Origin: Kiritimatiellia bacterium
Lineage (GTDB): Bacteria > Verrucomicrobiota > Kiritimatiellia > JAFGHX01
Direction of reading: 5' to 3'
Length of the DNA: 45,368 nucleotides
Assembly: GCA_016929905.1 (NCBI GenBank)
Contig: JAFGHX010000297.1
Location: 1 to 45,368, forward strand
Shown here one piece after another: positions 28,804 to 37,853 of the stretch (the stretch's first letter is position 1; each line of letters opens with the position of its first letter). The translations under genes were made by a program, and so were the position numbers. Under the pieces are notes generated by a model. It was not told the DNA's origin. It ran no database searches and was given only the letters and a program-made list of their open reading frames with translations.

Positions 28804-28948
28804 GATTGTCTATTGCCGATTGTCTATTGCCGATTGCCGGATGCGCCATGATCCCACATGCACGGGGTGGCGGCAACTGTTTTGTGGGCAGGCCGCCGCC
28901 TTCGCCCTGCGGGCTTCGTCGCGCCAGGGGAATGCCTGCGCCACTGTA
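28804..28948. repeat. Period-7 tandem array and repeat fragments
   Basis: Five heptads in a row (GATTGTC, TATTGCC, GATTGTC, TATTGCC, GATTGCC) occupy 28804-28838, three bases upstream of the LacI start. The rest contains a fragment resembling the long repeat (CCGCCTTCGCCCTGCGGGC near 28893-28930) and GGAATGCCTGCGCCACTGTA just before the GH116 stop, which matches the palindromic repeat at 32626-32655. Confidence 0.65.
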
Positions 28949-31555
28949 CTACCGCAACGTCACCTTCAGCGTCTTTCCGGCCCCGATGGTCACGCTTCCA
29001 TCGAACGCCACCGCCACACCTTTGCCGGTGCGTTTGAGGCGGCACGGGATCTTGCGGCCGCCCGATCGGGCCTCCGCACGCTTGGTGTCTTTGGCCGGCG
29101 GGGCCAGCACGAGCTGCTTCACGGGCAGCGCGCCGTGATCGACTTGGATCTCGGCTTTGAACACGGCTCCCGCGGCGTTTTGGCGGAACACCCCCCACGC
29201 GGCTTCGGCGCAGAAGAAGACATGGAAGTCCTTCTGCGAGACCCGCGGCGCGAACCCGATCCGGGCCTCATGGGCGTTGTATTCGAACCCGGCCAGCGCC
29301 AGCAGCAGCGCCCAACTCGCCATGGACCGCGAGTAGTGGTGGCCGCACTCGAATTCGTCCCACGGGTTGCGCCGTGTCCCGTCGTGCCGGTCGCGGCAGC
29401 CCTTCACGATGGCCAGCCCCTCTTCGAGAAAGCCCTCGTAGATCAGGTGGCTTGCCACCTGGTACTCGCAGCCGCACCATACCTCGCTGGAGAACCAGAA
29501 CGGATAGGGCGGTTCGCCGCCGTCGGGCCAGGTGCAGACGATCAGACCCGCCTCGCCCGCGAACGCGTAGGAGCGCAGCAGCGTGGCATGATCGTCCAGA
29601 TCCGCGCGCCAGTTGTGCCGGAAGATGCTCCGAAGCGTCCGGCGCACATGCGCGGGTTCGTACAGATAGCCGAGCTGCAGCATCTCCGCGTACCACTGGC
29701 CGATGAGCTGGTCGGAGAGGCAGCCCTCCCCGTATTGCCAGCGCGGGATCTTCTCCCCTTCGACGAGATGGTTGCTCTTGCGGTCCGTGTGCGCGTTGGC
29801 GTTCGGATTGATGATCTGCCGATACCACTTGCCGTTGAAGAGATTCCGGTCCATCCACGCCCTCCCGGATTCGAAAATCCGGCGATACACGTCGGCGGAC
29901 CGCTCATCGCCGAGATGGCGAGCCATCTCTTCGCCCGCGCGCAGCGCGCCGAGATAGACAGAACTGAGCATGGTGTTCGGACCCCAGAACTCGTTGTCGA
30001 ACGTGTTGTGCTGCACGCCTTCCATCACGCCGTCCTTGTCGGCATCCCAATACAACCACGCGTATTCCAGCGCCTTCTTGCATTTCGGCCAGGTCTTTTG
30101 CAGCCAGGCTTCATTGCCGCTGATCAGCCATTCGCGATAGACCCGCATCACGCCGCCGAGCTGTCCGTCTGCCGCGGCATAGAAGTCCTCGGGGTTGCCT
30201 TTCGAGCCGGGCGGCAGCGGCTGGCGGAAGCACATGCGTCCGTTTTCGTCCATGTTGAGATCGTACTGCTGGTCGCGGACCGAGCGGGCGAGCGCCGGGA
30301 AGAGGTAGGGCAGCGCCTGTGCGTAGTTCCAGACGTGCGTGCAGGTGCCGGCGCAGCAGCCGGCCTTGTTGCTCACGCCTTCCCAGCCCCAGAACCCGCC
30401 GTCTTCGAAGCGCAGACAGGTGGTGGACTTGAGGATGGAAATCTGCGAGCCGGCCGCCTCGACCGCGACGCCGGGCAGCGAACTGGTGTAGAGCCGCTTG
30501 GCGAACAGTCGCGTCTTGGCCTCCAGTTCGGGCAAGTGTCTGGCGGTGTGTGCCGCCACATCCCATGCATCCTTGAAACAGGCGGCCACATAGGTCTTCC
30601 AGCCTTGCGCGTCTGTGTCGGCGCGCCATGCCGAGCCCGCGTCCGAAACGGGGCTGTGCCATGCGATGAACACCGGCAAGGTCGCCGTGGCGCCCGGCTG
30701 AATGCGCGTCTTCAGCGTCAGTCCCCCCACCGCGCGGTTCTTCTCCCCGTTCTTTGCCTCCTGAACGCGACACGGAGGCAGTCCGGTCCTCTCAAACGAC
30801 CGCCAAAAGGCCCACTTCTCGCCGTGTCCCGTGCCGACCACGGCGCCGGCTGTTGCGGCCTGATCCCTGTGCGGCGAGACCAGCGCCAGTGTGCTGTGGC
30901 GCGGGGAATCCGGCGCGTGGCTCCGATTCTCGAGCATGACCCCCCCCACGCCGCCCGTGCGCCGGGTTCGATTGCTTCCGCCCCGCATGTCCGGGTGTCC
31001 CGCGATGTTCTCCAGTCCGGCGAACAGACGGGCCGTGACCGGGCGTTTGGCGGTGTTGCGCAGGTGGAACAGGAAGATCGCGATCGGGATGCTGCTGTTC
31101 CTGTCGTCCAGCGGAATGAACGGGTTGAACGCCTCGAGACACACGCTCAGCGGCACCCGTGGATCACGGAGACTGAGTTCGGCGAACGGGAAACGGCCGG
31201 TGAAGGTACACGTTCGCATCGGCGGGAATCCCGCTGCCCAATCGAACCGGCCGTGCCCATCTCCGACGTAGCTGCCCTGCGGCCGCCCCCGCAGCAGTCT
31301 GGCCTCCGGCCGGCGGCCGGCTTCCCGCGCGTGGAGCGCGAAGAAGCACACGTTCGGGTTGTAGCCCTTGTTCGGCCTGTTGAAGATTTCCCAGTCCCGC
31401 AATTGGCCCCAGCCGCCCAGGCTGATGCAGCCCGTTCCAATGCCGCCGATCGGGAACGCGATTTCGTCCAACTGCCTGCCGCTGAACCTTCGGACCGCGG
31501 GTGCCTCAAACAGTTCCCGTTTCGAATAGGGGATCGTCCTGTTCCGTGCTTTCAC
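28949..31555 (-). CDS. GH116-family glycosidase (GBA2-like)
   Basis: An 868-residue glycoside hydrolase of family 116, whose members act on beta-glucosides, beta-xylosides or N-acetylglucosaminides. The N-terminal GBA2_N-type domain opens with IAFPIGGIGTGCISLGGWG, the family hallmark. The C-terminal alpha/alpha barrel includes CTHVWNYAQALPYLFPALA and DKDGVMEGVQHNTFDNEFWG, whose aspartates lie where the family acid/base is found. A C-terminal beta region ends at GKTLKVTLR. The GTG start at 31555 is preceded by AAGGAG. No signal peptide is seen, so it is likely cytoplasmic, acting on imported oligosaccharides, in contrast to the secreted GH20-like enzymes. Confidence 0.9.
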   Translation of the reverse strand: MKARNRTIPYSKRELFEAPAVRRFSGRQLDEIAFPIGGIGTGCISLGGWGQLRDWEIFNRPNKGYNPNVCFFALHAREAGRRPEARLLRGRPQGSYVGDGHGRFDWAAGFPPMRTCTFTGRFPFAELSLRDPRVPLSVCLEAFNPFIPLDDRNSSIPIAIFLFHLRNTAKRPVTARLFAGLENIAGHPDMRGGSNRTRRTGGVGGVMLENRSHAPDSPRHSTLALVSPHRDQAATAGAVVGTGHGEKWAFWRSFERTGLPPCRVQEAKNGEKNRAVGGLTLKTRIQPGATATLPVFIAWHSPVSDAGSAWRADTDAQGWKTYVAACFKDAWDVAAHTARHLPELEAKTRLFAKRLYTSSLPGVAVEAAGSQISILKSTTCLRFEDGGFWGWEGVSNKAGCCAGTCTHVWNYAQALPYLFPALARSVRDQQYDLNMDENGRMCFRQPLPPGSKGNPEDFYAAADGQLGGVMRVYREWLISGNEAWLQKTWPKCKKALEYAWLYWDADKDGVMEGVQHNTFDNEFWGPNTMLSSVYLGALRAGEEMARHLGDERSADVYRRIFESGRAWMDRNLFNGKWYRQIINPNANAHTDRKSNHLVEGEKIPRWQYGEGCLSDQLIGQWYAEMLQLGYLYEPAHVRRTLRSIFRHNWRADLDDHATLLRSYAFAGEAGLIVCTWPDGGEPPYPFWFSSEVWCGCEYQVASHLIYEGFLEEGLAIVKGCRDRHDGTRRNPWDEFECGHHYSRSMASWALLLALAGFEYNAHEARIGFAPRVSQKDFHVFFCAEAAWGVFRQNAAGAVFKAEIQVDHGALPVKQLVLAPPAKDTKRAEARSGGRKIPCRLKRTGKGVAVAFDGSVTIGAGKTLKVTLR

Positions 31556-31584
31556 CGTGCCGCTCCTTCCTCAGAGTGCCTTGA

Positions 31585-31598
31585 CGTGTAACTACACG
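31585..31598. promoter_or_regulatory. CGTGTA-AC-TACACG operator candidate
   Basis: A perfect 6+2+6 palindrome 30 bases upstream of the GH116 start codon and 210 bases before the rightward PuuD-type gene. It has the size of a LacI- or GntR-type site. The LacI-family gene two steps down the same strand is the obvious candidate binder. A good -10/-35 pair is not evident on either strand. Confidence 0.45.
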
Positions 31599-31807
31599 AT
31601 AAGCCCAGTCTAGCCGTTTCGGGCGCGGGCTGTCAAGCCCCGGCGTGCCGGGGGAAGGCGTTTTTCCGGGCAAGGGGCGAAATGGGCTGACTTTTCACCC
31701 CTCCCGTGTATCATGATGCTGCTTCGGGCGGGAACGGCGGCGTTCTGCGCCTGTCCACGCGCGGCGCGGGTTGGTGCCGGGCGGAACAGAAAGGCGGAGG
31801 GACCTTT

Positions 31808-32554
31808 GTGAGCAAGCCGATCGTCGGGATTACGACAGGACGCTACAATCGCCGGCCGTTGCCGGACGAACTGCAGACCTCGCTCGTCGCGTGCAGCGCG
31901 GCATATCCGCAAGCGGTCGAACGCTCCGGCGGCGCACCGTTGCTGTTGCCCTGGACCGGCGAGGGGGAGGTGCTCGCCTCGGTCATGCCCGCGGTGGACG
32001 CCCTGCTGCTGAGCGGAGGGGGCGACATCGTGTCGCTGCGCTACGGCGAGGAGCCGCATCCGAGGACGCGGTACCAGGATCCCGTTCGTGATGCCGCGGA
32101 GCTGGCGCTGATCGGGATCGCGTTGGACCGGGGCCTGCCCATACTCGGGATCTGCCGCGGCATCCAGGCCTTGAATGTGGCGCTCGGCGGCACGCTGGTT
32201 CAGGACGTGGCGTCGGAGGTGTCCGGCGCCGTGCAACACGACACGCACGAGCGCCATCCGGTCCTGTCGCACACGGTCGATATCGAGCCCGGCTCCCTGC
32301 TTGCCCGGATCCTGGGCGCGACCCGCACGGCGGTCAACAGCTGGCATCACCAGGCCGTAAAGGCGCTCGGAAAAGGGCTCCGCGTCAACGCGCGCGCGCG
32401 CGATGGCGTGATCGAGGGCGTCGAGGCCGACGACGGGCGGCCTGTGCTCGCGGTGCAGTGCCACCCGGAAGCGAGCAGCCGGGAGTACCCGCTTTTCCAG
32501 AAACTGTTCGACTGGCTGGTTGCCGAAGCGGGCCGCGCGATGCGGCGCAAGTAG
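31808..32554 (+). CDS. Class I glutamine-amidotransferase-like hydrolase (PuuD/peptidase C26 family)
   Basis: A 248-residue cytoplasmic enzyme of the gamma-glutamyl-gamma-aminobutyrate hydrolase family. The nucleophile cysteine lies in ILGICRGIQALN, the oxyanion glycine motif in LLSGGGDI, and the catalytic His-x-Glu in VQCHPEAS. The GTG at 31808 has GGAGGGA at 31796-31802 before it. Known members release glutamate from gamma-glutamylated amines, but many family members have other substrates and no putrescine genes accompany it here. It starts the rightward run opposite GH116. Confidence 0.92.
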   Translation: MSKPIVGITTGRYNRRPLPDELQTSLVACSAAYPQAVERSGGAPLLLPWTGEGEVLASVMPAVDALLLSGGGDIVSLRYGEEPHPRTRYQDPVRDAAELALIGIALDRGLPILGICRGIQALNVALGGTLVQDVASEVSGAVQHDTHERHPVLSHTVDIEPGSLLARILGATRTAVNSWHHQAVKALGKGLRVNARARDGVIEGVEADDGRPVLAVQCHPEASSREYPLFQKLFDWLVAEAGRAMRRK

Positions 32555-32660
32555 CGCAGGCATTCCTCTGCCTGCGTGTGGATGTCGGAGGCAAGGGCGG
32601 TTCCGACCACAGTGGCGCGCGAGGTGCGCAGGCAGGAATGCCTGCGCGACTGTGGTTCCA
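32554..32660. repeat. Palindromic GCGCAGGCATTCC repeat
   Basis: GCGCAGGCATTCC at 32554-32566 is repeated as the inverse within GCGCAGGCAGGAATGCCTGC (from 32626). The flanks also pair approximately (ACCACAGTGGCGCGC near 32607 with GCGCGACTGTGG near 32644), giving a nested stem. A fragment recurs at 28929-28948. The first base overlaps the stop codon of the PuuD-type gene. Confidence 0.6.
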
Positions 32661-32718
32661 TGCGGGGCGCGCGAGGATGGCGGGTGGCGGATCGATTCGC
32701 AGAACCGGCAAGACGACG

Positions 32719-33732
32719 ATGAATGCAAACACCGGGCGTGATGACGTGGCTTTGGTCGAAGCCGACGTGGGCCTGCGCGACACCGTATGGCCGATGCTGC
32801 TGGAGATGGGCAAGAAGGACGGCGGGTTCGCCGGCGACACCGAAGGTCTGACGCGCGAGACCTTCGCCGAATATGTCGCGAAGCTCACGGACATGGCGAA
32901 GGGCCGGAATCTGCCGGACGGCTACGTCCCGATGAACACCTTTTGGCTGCTCGCGGCCGGCGAACGCCCGCTCGGCGTGAGTCGGTTGCGCCATCGGCTC
33001 ACCCCCGGTCTCCTCGAACACGGGGGGCATATCGGCTACTGGATCCGGCCGCGGGAACGCCGGAAAGGGTACGGCACGCGCATTCTGGCGCTCACGCTGC
33101 AGCGGGCGGCCGCCCTGGGAATCCCGCGTGCGCTGTTGACGTGCCATGCGGCGAACTGCGGATCCAGACGGATCATACAGAAGAACGGCGGCGTGCTCGA
33201 GCCGGAAGACGCCCGAGCGGGCGCTGGGGCGGAGTTGCACTTCTGGATCGACATCCGCGCGGGGGGCGTCTCGTTCGAAATCCGTCGCTATGAGCCGGCC
33301 GATCACGACGCGGTGTGGCACCTGCACAATGTGGCGCTGAACGCCGTGGGCGCGCACGCCGGCAACGGCGCGTGGGACGCCGACCTGCACGCCGTCGAGT
33401 CGGTCTACCTCAACGGGACGGGCGAGTTTCTGGTTGCCGTGCAGGACGGGGCCGTCGTCGGGATGGGCGCGCTGCGGCACAGGGACGCGACCCACGCCGA
33501 AATCAAGCGCATACGCGTCGACCCGTCGTGCCAGCGGCAGGGGATCGGGTGCGCGATCCTGGCCGAACTGGAGAAGCGCGCGAAGGCGTTGGGCTACCGC
33601 GTACTGCGCCTGGACACGACGACCCGGCAGGCCGGCGCGCAACGGTTCTATGAGAAGAATGGCTTCGTCCCAACCGGCCGGTCGACGCACGGTTTGTTCG
33701 AGCTGATCCTCTACGAGAAGAGGCTGGCATGA
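32719..33732 (+). CDS. Tandem GNAT acetyltransferase
   Basis: A 337-residue protein made of two consecutive GNAT domains. The first has its acetyl-CoA loop in RPRERRKGYGTRI (about residue 110-125) and ends near CGSRRIIQKNGGVLE; the second has DPSCQRQGIGCAIL (near 270) and AQRFYEKNGFVPTGRS. Both keep the R/Q-x-x-G-x-G/A type loop, so both could bind acetyl-CoA. Such duplications act on antibiotics, amines or protein N-termini, but the substrate here is unknown. The ATG at 32719 is the first sensible start; its Shine-Dalgarno is weak. Its stop overlaps the next gene by four bases (ATGA), so the two are translationally coupled. Confidence 0.9.
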   Translation: MNANTGRDDVALVEADVGLRDTVWPMLLEMGKKDGGFAGDTEGLTRETFAEYVAKLTDMAKGRNLPDGYVPMNTFWLLAAGERPLGVSRLRHRLTPGLLEHGGHIGYWIRPRERRKGYGTRILALTLQRAAALGIPRALLTCHAANCGSRRIIQKNGGVLEPEDARAGAGAELHFWIDIRAGGVSFEIRRYEPADHDAVWHLHNVALNAVGAHAGNGAWDADLHAVESVYLNGTGEFLVAVQDGAVVGMGALRHRDATHAEIKRIRVDPSCQRQGIGCAILAELEKRAKALGYRVLRLDTTTRQAGAQRFYEKNGFVPTGRSTHGLFELILYEKRLA

Positions 33733-34688
33733 AGGTATCCTGTTCACGGCGGGTGCGCCCCTCGCGTCAGGCGCCCGCGGGTTTCGTCACCGGGGCGCTG
33801 TTCGTGCTCCTGTGGCTGGCGGCGCCGGCGGCGGGGTTCGGCGCCGACGCGGCACCCCTGCAGCTGGACCGCGCGCTGCCGGTGGATGGCCCGCCCAATT
33901 CGGAACCGTCCGGCCTCACGATGCACGGCGACGTGCTGCTGGCGGTGTCCGATAAGCACGACGACACCGTCTTTCGCATCGTCGTCTCGAATGAGGTCGC
34001 CGTGCTCGAGCCCCACGTGACGTTCCGACCCGCCGCCGGGACGCCAACCGGGAAGTGCGATTTCGAAGGCATCACCGCCGCGCCGGACGGCACGCTGTAC
34101 CTGGCGAGCGAGCGGCATGCCCGCGTATTGCGCGTCAGCCCCGACGGCACGAACACGGCCTGGGTCACACCCGACCTCCGGCCGTTCGGCAAGGGGCAGG
34201 GCCTGTTCCAGGCGAACAATGCAGGGCTCGAGGGGATTGTGTGGCTCGGCCCTGACCGTGTCCTGCTCTGTGCCGAACGGCAGGAGCGGGGATTGCTCGA
34301 ACTCGACCTGGCCCGCGAGCCCGTGCTCGTCGGCGCATGGGGACATCCGACCTCCTCGTTCCGCATCCCGAAGGGCCGATCAGCCGACTGGACCGGGCTA
34401 TGCGCGTATGCGGGCCGTGTCTATGCGCTTCAGAGGAATGCTGGCCTGGTTTGCCGACTGGCGCGAACCGAAACCGGCTGGGGTGAAGGGCCGGGCTGGT
34501 CCTATGAGCACATCGAGACGCGCGAGGATCTGCGTTACAGGAACATGCGGTTCGGCAAGGCGGAAGGCCTGTGCGCGGACGAACGCTTCGTCTATGTCAT
34601 CCTGGACAACAACGGAATCGCCCGCCAGTCGGATCCCGCCGACAAGAGGCCCTTGCTGCTGATCCTGCACCGGCCCAGGGATTTTTGA
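33729..34688 (+). CDS. Phytase-like esterase (propeller) protein
   Basis: A 319-residue protein with a signal peptide (FVTGALFVLLWLAAPAAG, cleavage near residue 39) and the features of the 'esterase-like activity of phytase' family: EPSGLTMHGD, DFEGITAAPDGTLYLASE, AGLEGIVWLG and AEGLCADERFVYVILDNNG, repeated at blade-like intervals. It is probably a small beta-propeller. The name does not prove phytase or esterase activity. The start codon overlaps the stop of the GNAT gene. Confidence 0.8.
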   Translation: MKVSCSRRVRPSRQAPAGFVTGALFVLLWLAAPAAGFGADAAPLQLDRALPVDGPPNSEPSGLTMHGDVLLAVSDKHDDTVFRIVVSNEVAVLEPHVTFRPAAGTPTGKCDFEGITAAPDGTLYLASERHARVLRVSPDGTNTAWVTPDLRPFGKGQGLFQANNAGLEGIVWLGPDRVLLCAERQERGLLELDLAREPVLVGAWGHPTSSFRIPKGRSADWTGLCAYAGRVYALQRNAGLVCRLARTETGWGEGPGWSYEHIETREDLRYRNMRFGKAEGLCADERFVYVILDNNGIARQSDPADKRPLLLILHRPRDF

Positions 34689-35040
34689 ACGGCGCGTCCA
34701 GACCCGCTGTGTGCGCAGGTGTGCCGCGGTCCAAAAACGGGCCGCCGCGGCGAACACGGGGAGCACGATCAGGAGCAAACAGGATGCCGGGCAAAGCGCC
34801 GTCATGCCGGCTTTCGTAACGGATCGGCGGGCAAGGGCAACCAGATCGGGAATGCGACATGCTCGCGTGCGCCGGTTCCAGCCCTGATCGTTTTTCGGAG
34901 ATCTTCGATATCTTTGACAATTGGGCTCAGCGCCTGTGTTCGCTACTCTGCCAGTGATAAGTCCAACCGTGCAAGGTGCCGCATCTCTCCCATGCCAGAG
35001 CGCGGCCGCATGACGCTGCCTGCCGGAAAGGAGCCGTTGC
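34689..35040. other. Gap without a recognisable gene
   Basis: No gene or strong repeat is visible. A TTGACA at 34914-34919 lacks a convincing -10; TACTCT at 34944-34949 is 17 bases after TTGGGC at 34921-34926, a weak alternative promoter for the beta-helix run. A reverse-strand frame here has a hydrophobic stretch (CPASCLLLIVLPVFAAAA) but no start site, and it may be chance. Confidence 0.35.
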
Positions 35041-36600
35041 GTGAACGGTCTGAACCTGTCCATAGCGAGCATGGCGATTCTGATCGGCCTCGCGACCGCG
35101 TGCGCGGCCGAGACCGGTGCCGGGCAGCCGACCCCGGCGCCGGCAGGCACGTACTTCGTCGCGCCCGGCGGCAGCGATGCCAACCCGGGAACGGAGGCGC
35201 AGCCGTGGGGGACGCTGAGGAAGGCTGCCGGGGCCGTGCAGCCCGGCGACACGGTGCGCATCAGGGCGGGGACCTATCTCGAGCCCATGGTGACGTTCAA
35301 GAGGGCCGGAACGAGTCAAGCGCCGATCACCTTCGCCGCCTACGGTGACGGGGAGGTGGTGATCAGCCCCTCGGCGCTTCTTGCCGCCGACCGCTGGAAG
35401 CCGGTCGAGGGCGCGATCTACGCCGCCGCGTTGCCGCGCAACGCCAAGGTGAAGTGCGTGTTCCAGAACGAGCTTCCCCTGGTCCTTTCATGCAAGTTTC
35501 ATCCCATCAACTCCGTCGACAGGATGTTGCCCGGTTCTGCGCTCATCAAGGAAGGCCACCTGTACGTATGGCTATCGGACGGATCCCATCCGAAAGACGC
35601 CGAGATCCGCGCGGGGTCCAATCACGTGCTCCTCCTCGCAGGTTGCGACTACACGATCTTCGACGGCCTGACCGTGGCGTACGGGTTCAACGGGTTCAAA
35701 GCCAACGAGGAATGTGAGCACGTCACCATCCGGAACTGCACCATTCGGTCGATCGCCAGCCAGGGGGTCCAACCGATCCCCGCCGACTGCCTGATCGAGC
35801 ACTGCCTCTTTCGGAACATCGGGCCGACGCGGCTGGAGCACGCGCTGTACGGCAAGGGGGAGCGGATGGTCGTGCGCTACAACGTGTTCGAGGGGATCGC
35901 GGGAGCTGCCATCCACCAGTACGGCAGGCTCGACGACCGTGAGACCGGCGGCTGGTTCTACGGGAACGTCTTCCGCGGCCCGCGCCCGTTCGTCGACCCG
36001 CACTTCAAGGACGCCGGCCCGCGCAAGCCGTACTACGTGGAGTTCATCCTCTGGTCCCGGGATCACAACTGGGTATACAACAACGTGTTCTACGGCGAGG
36101 GCAAGCGGGCAGCCCTCAGCGTCAAGACGTCCGGCAACCGGATCTTGAACAACACGTTCGTCGGGTGTCGGAGCGGGATCGAGTTGGCCGGCAAGAGCGG
36201 CGGGAATCTGATCAGGAACAACATCTTCGTTGACGGCGGCGCGTTCGTCGACTCGCGGGCCGGGCTGCCGCCGTCGACGTTGGACCACAATGTCTATCAC
36301 AGGACCGGCGGCACACCGCTGTGGCGGGTGGGCGGCGTGACGTACGCGAGCTTCGCCGAGTATCAGAGGGGCACCGGCGGTGAGGCAAACTCCCGTTGGG
36401 CGGACCCGCGCCTGGTTGGGTCCGCCGACGCGCACCTTCGGGCGGGCAGCCCGGCCATCGACACGGGCTTTGCCATTCCGGAGGTCACCTCGGACAAGGA
36501 CGGAGCTTCCCGCCCGCAGGGCGCGGCCCCGGACATCGGGGCCTACGAATTCCAGCCGGGCCGCAGGGAAATGGCTCCGCCCGCCGAGGCTCGGAGGTAG
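35041..36600 (+). CDS. Exported parallel beta-helix protein 1
   Basis: A 519-residue exported protein. A signal sequence (MNGLNLSIASMAILIGLATA) is followed by a DUF1565-type opening (YFVAPGGSDANPGTEAQPWG), a right-handed parallel beta-helix with N-x-x-x-N-x-F turns (NWVYNNVFYGEG, NRILNNTFVGCRSGIELAGK) and a C-terminal SPAIDTG...RPQGAAPDIGAYEF module. Such folds occur in polysaccharide lyases, epimerases and surface adhesins; no lyase catalytic residues are assignable here. The GTG start follows AAAGGAG. It is the first of four consecutive paralogues and is closest to the third (37854-39470). Confidence 0.85.
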   Translation: MNGLNLSIASMAILIGLATACAAETGAGQPTPAPAGTYFVAPGGSDANPGTEAQPWGTLRKAAGAVQPGDTVRIRAGTYLEPMVTFKRAGTSQAPITFAAYGDGEVVISPSALLAADRWKPVEGAIYAAALPRNAKVKCVFQNELPLVLSCKFHPINSVDRMLPGSALIKEGHLYVWLSDGSHPKDAEIRAGSNHVLLLAGCDYTIFDGLTVAYGFNGFKANEECEHVTIRNCTIRSIASQGVQPIPADCLIEHCLFRNIGPTRLEHALYGKGERMVVRYNVFEGIAGAAIHQYGRLDDRETGGWFYGNVFRGPRPFVDPHFKDAGPRKPYYVEFILWSRDHNWVYNNVFYGEGKRAALSVKTSGNRILNNTFVGCRSGIELAGKSGGNLIRNNIFVDGGAFVDSRAGLPPSTLDHNVYHRTGGTPLWRVGGVTYASFAEYQRGTGGEANSRWADPRLVGSADAHLRAGSPAIDTGFAIPEVTSDKDGASRPQGAAPDIGAYEFQPGRREMAPPAEARR

Positions 36601-36636
36601 CGTGCCGTGTGCGGGGAGAGGAGGATGGAGGAACCC

Positions 36637-37827
36637 ATGAGTATGAGGACGGCGAAAGGCGGAATCTTGGGGGCGGCGGCCATTCTTCTGGCGGCGGGCA
36701 GCCTGGCGGGGGCCGCAACGTACTACGTGGACGGGCCCGGCGGCGACGGGCTGGCCGACGGCGGCAAGGACGCGAACGGGGGCACGCTCGAAGCGCCTTG
36801 GCTGACCATCGAGCACGGCGTCCAGCAACTGAAGCCGGGCGACACGCTCGAAATCCGCGGCGGTGAGTACACCGACGTCATCCGGAACACAATCCCCTCG
36901 GGCACGCCCGCGGCGCGCGTGACCGTGGAAAACTACCGGGACGAGGTGGTGACGATCGGGCCGGCCGAGGAGGTACGGACGGACAACCTCGTGCTCATCT
37001 GCGGCGACAAGTCCTACATCACCGTCAAGGGGCTCGTCCTGGACGGGAAGCGCAGAGTCCGGGACGAGATGGTGCAGATCGATTGCGACAGGGCGGGCGC
37101 GTGGCCGCACCACCTGCGGCTCGAGGGCGTGACGGTCAAGGAAGGCGGCAGCAGGGGGATTCGCCTTGTCGTGAACGATTCCGAGTTCATCAACCTGAAG
37201 ATCATCCACAACGGCAGGAACAGGGAGGAGGATCACGGCCTCATGCTGGCCGGGTGCAGGAACCTGATCGAAGGGTGCGAAATCGCGCGCAATTGCGCTT
37301 ACGGGTTGCACCTGTACGGCGGGAGCAAGCCGATCGACAACAACGTCGTCCGCTCAAACTACGTGCACGACAACCGTAAGGGCGCCATCCTCGCGACCGG
37401 CACGCGCAACGTGGGCAATGCGGCCTACAACAACGTGTTCGTCGACAACAGCGTCACCATCCGCGGGACGGCCACCAAATTCTACAACAATACCGTTGTC
37501 GGCAAGGGGGCGCCGGTCAGCGTCAACGGAACCGCGAGTGCGGAGATCAGGAACAACATCCTGGCCGGCGGAAGCCGGGTCAGGGGGCTGAACGATAGCA
37601 GAGGCGGCAAGCCCATCAACCAGGACGCGGTCGTGGCCGACAACCTGTCGACCGCCGATGCCATGTTCGTCGATCAGGGGGCGGGCGATTTCAGACTGAA
37701 GGCCGGCAGCCCGGCGATCGACGCCGGTATCGCACTAGCGGAGGTCACGGTCGACAAGGATGGTATTCCCCGCCCGCAGGGCGGAGCCGCAGACCTCGGC
37801 GCATACGAGTTCACGTCTGCGAAGTGA
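36637..37827 (+). CDS. Exported parallel beta-helix protein 2
   Basis: A 396-residue protein with a signal peptide (GILGAAAILLAAGSLAGA/A), an opening YYVDGPGGDGLADGG, beta-helix coils (ILRNNILAG-type words such as NNVVRSNYVHDN, AAYNNVFVDN, KFYNNTVVGKG) and the SPAIDAG...RPQGGAADLGAYEF module. It is shorter than its neighbours, lacking the extra domain of about 100 residues that proteins 1 and 3 have after the DUF1565-type opening. GGAGG at 36627-36631 supports the ATG at 36637, 36 bases after the previous stop. It probably shares an operon with the other three. Confidence 0.85.
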   Translation: MSMRTAKGGILGAAAILLAAGSLAGAATYYVDGPGGDGLADGGKDANGGTLEAPWLTIEHGVQQLKPGDTLEIRGGEYTDVIRNTIPSGTPAARVTVENYRDEVVTIGPAEEVRTDNLVLICGDKSYITVKGLVLDGKRRVRDEMVQIDCDRAGAWPHHLRLEGVTVKEGGSRGIRLVVNDSEFINLKIIHNGRNREEDHGLMLAGCRNLIEGCEIARNCAYGLHLYGGSKPIDNNVVRSNYVHDNRKGAILATGTRNVGNAAYNNVFVDNSVTIRGTATKFYNNTVVGKGAPVSVNGTASAEIRNNILAGGSRVRGLNDSRGGKPINQDAVVADNLSTADAMFVDQGAGDFRLKAGSPAIDAGIALAEVTVDKDGIPRPQGGAADLGAYEFTSAK

Positions 37828-37853
37828 GGACAGGCTCTCGAAAGGAGGGCGCG

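Noticed and set aside
28804..28838. CRISPR array
   Set aside because: The units are 7 bases with no spacers, and no cas genes are present.
34914..34949. Strong promoter for the beta-helix run
   Set aside because: The TTGACA has no acceptable -10 at 16-18 bp; the alternative pairing has a poor -35, so it is only mentioned within the gap.
34398..35261. Reverse-strand membrane-protein gene in the gap before the beta-helix run
   Set aside because: Only one hydrophobic stretch, no Shine-Dalgarno, and it overlaps two well-supported forward genes.
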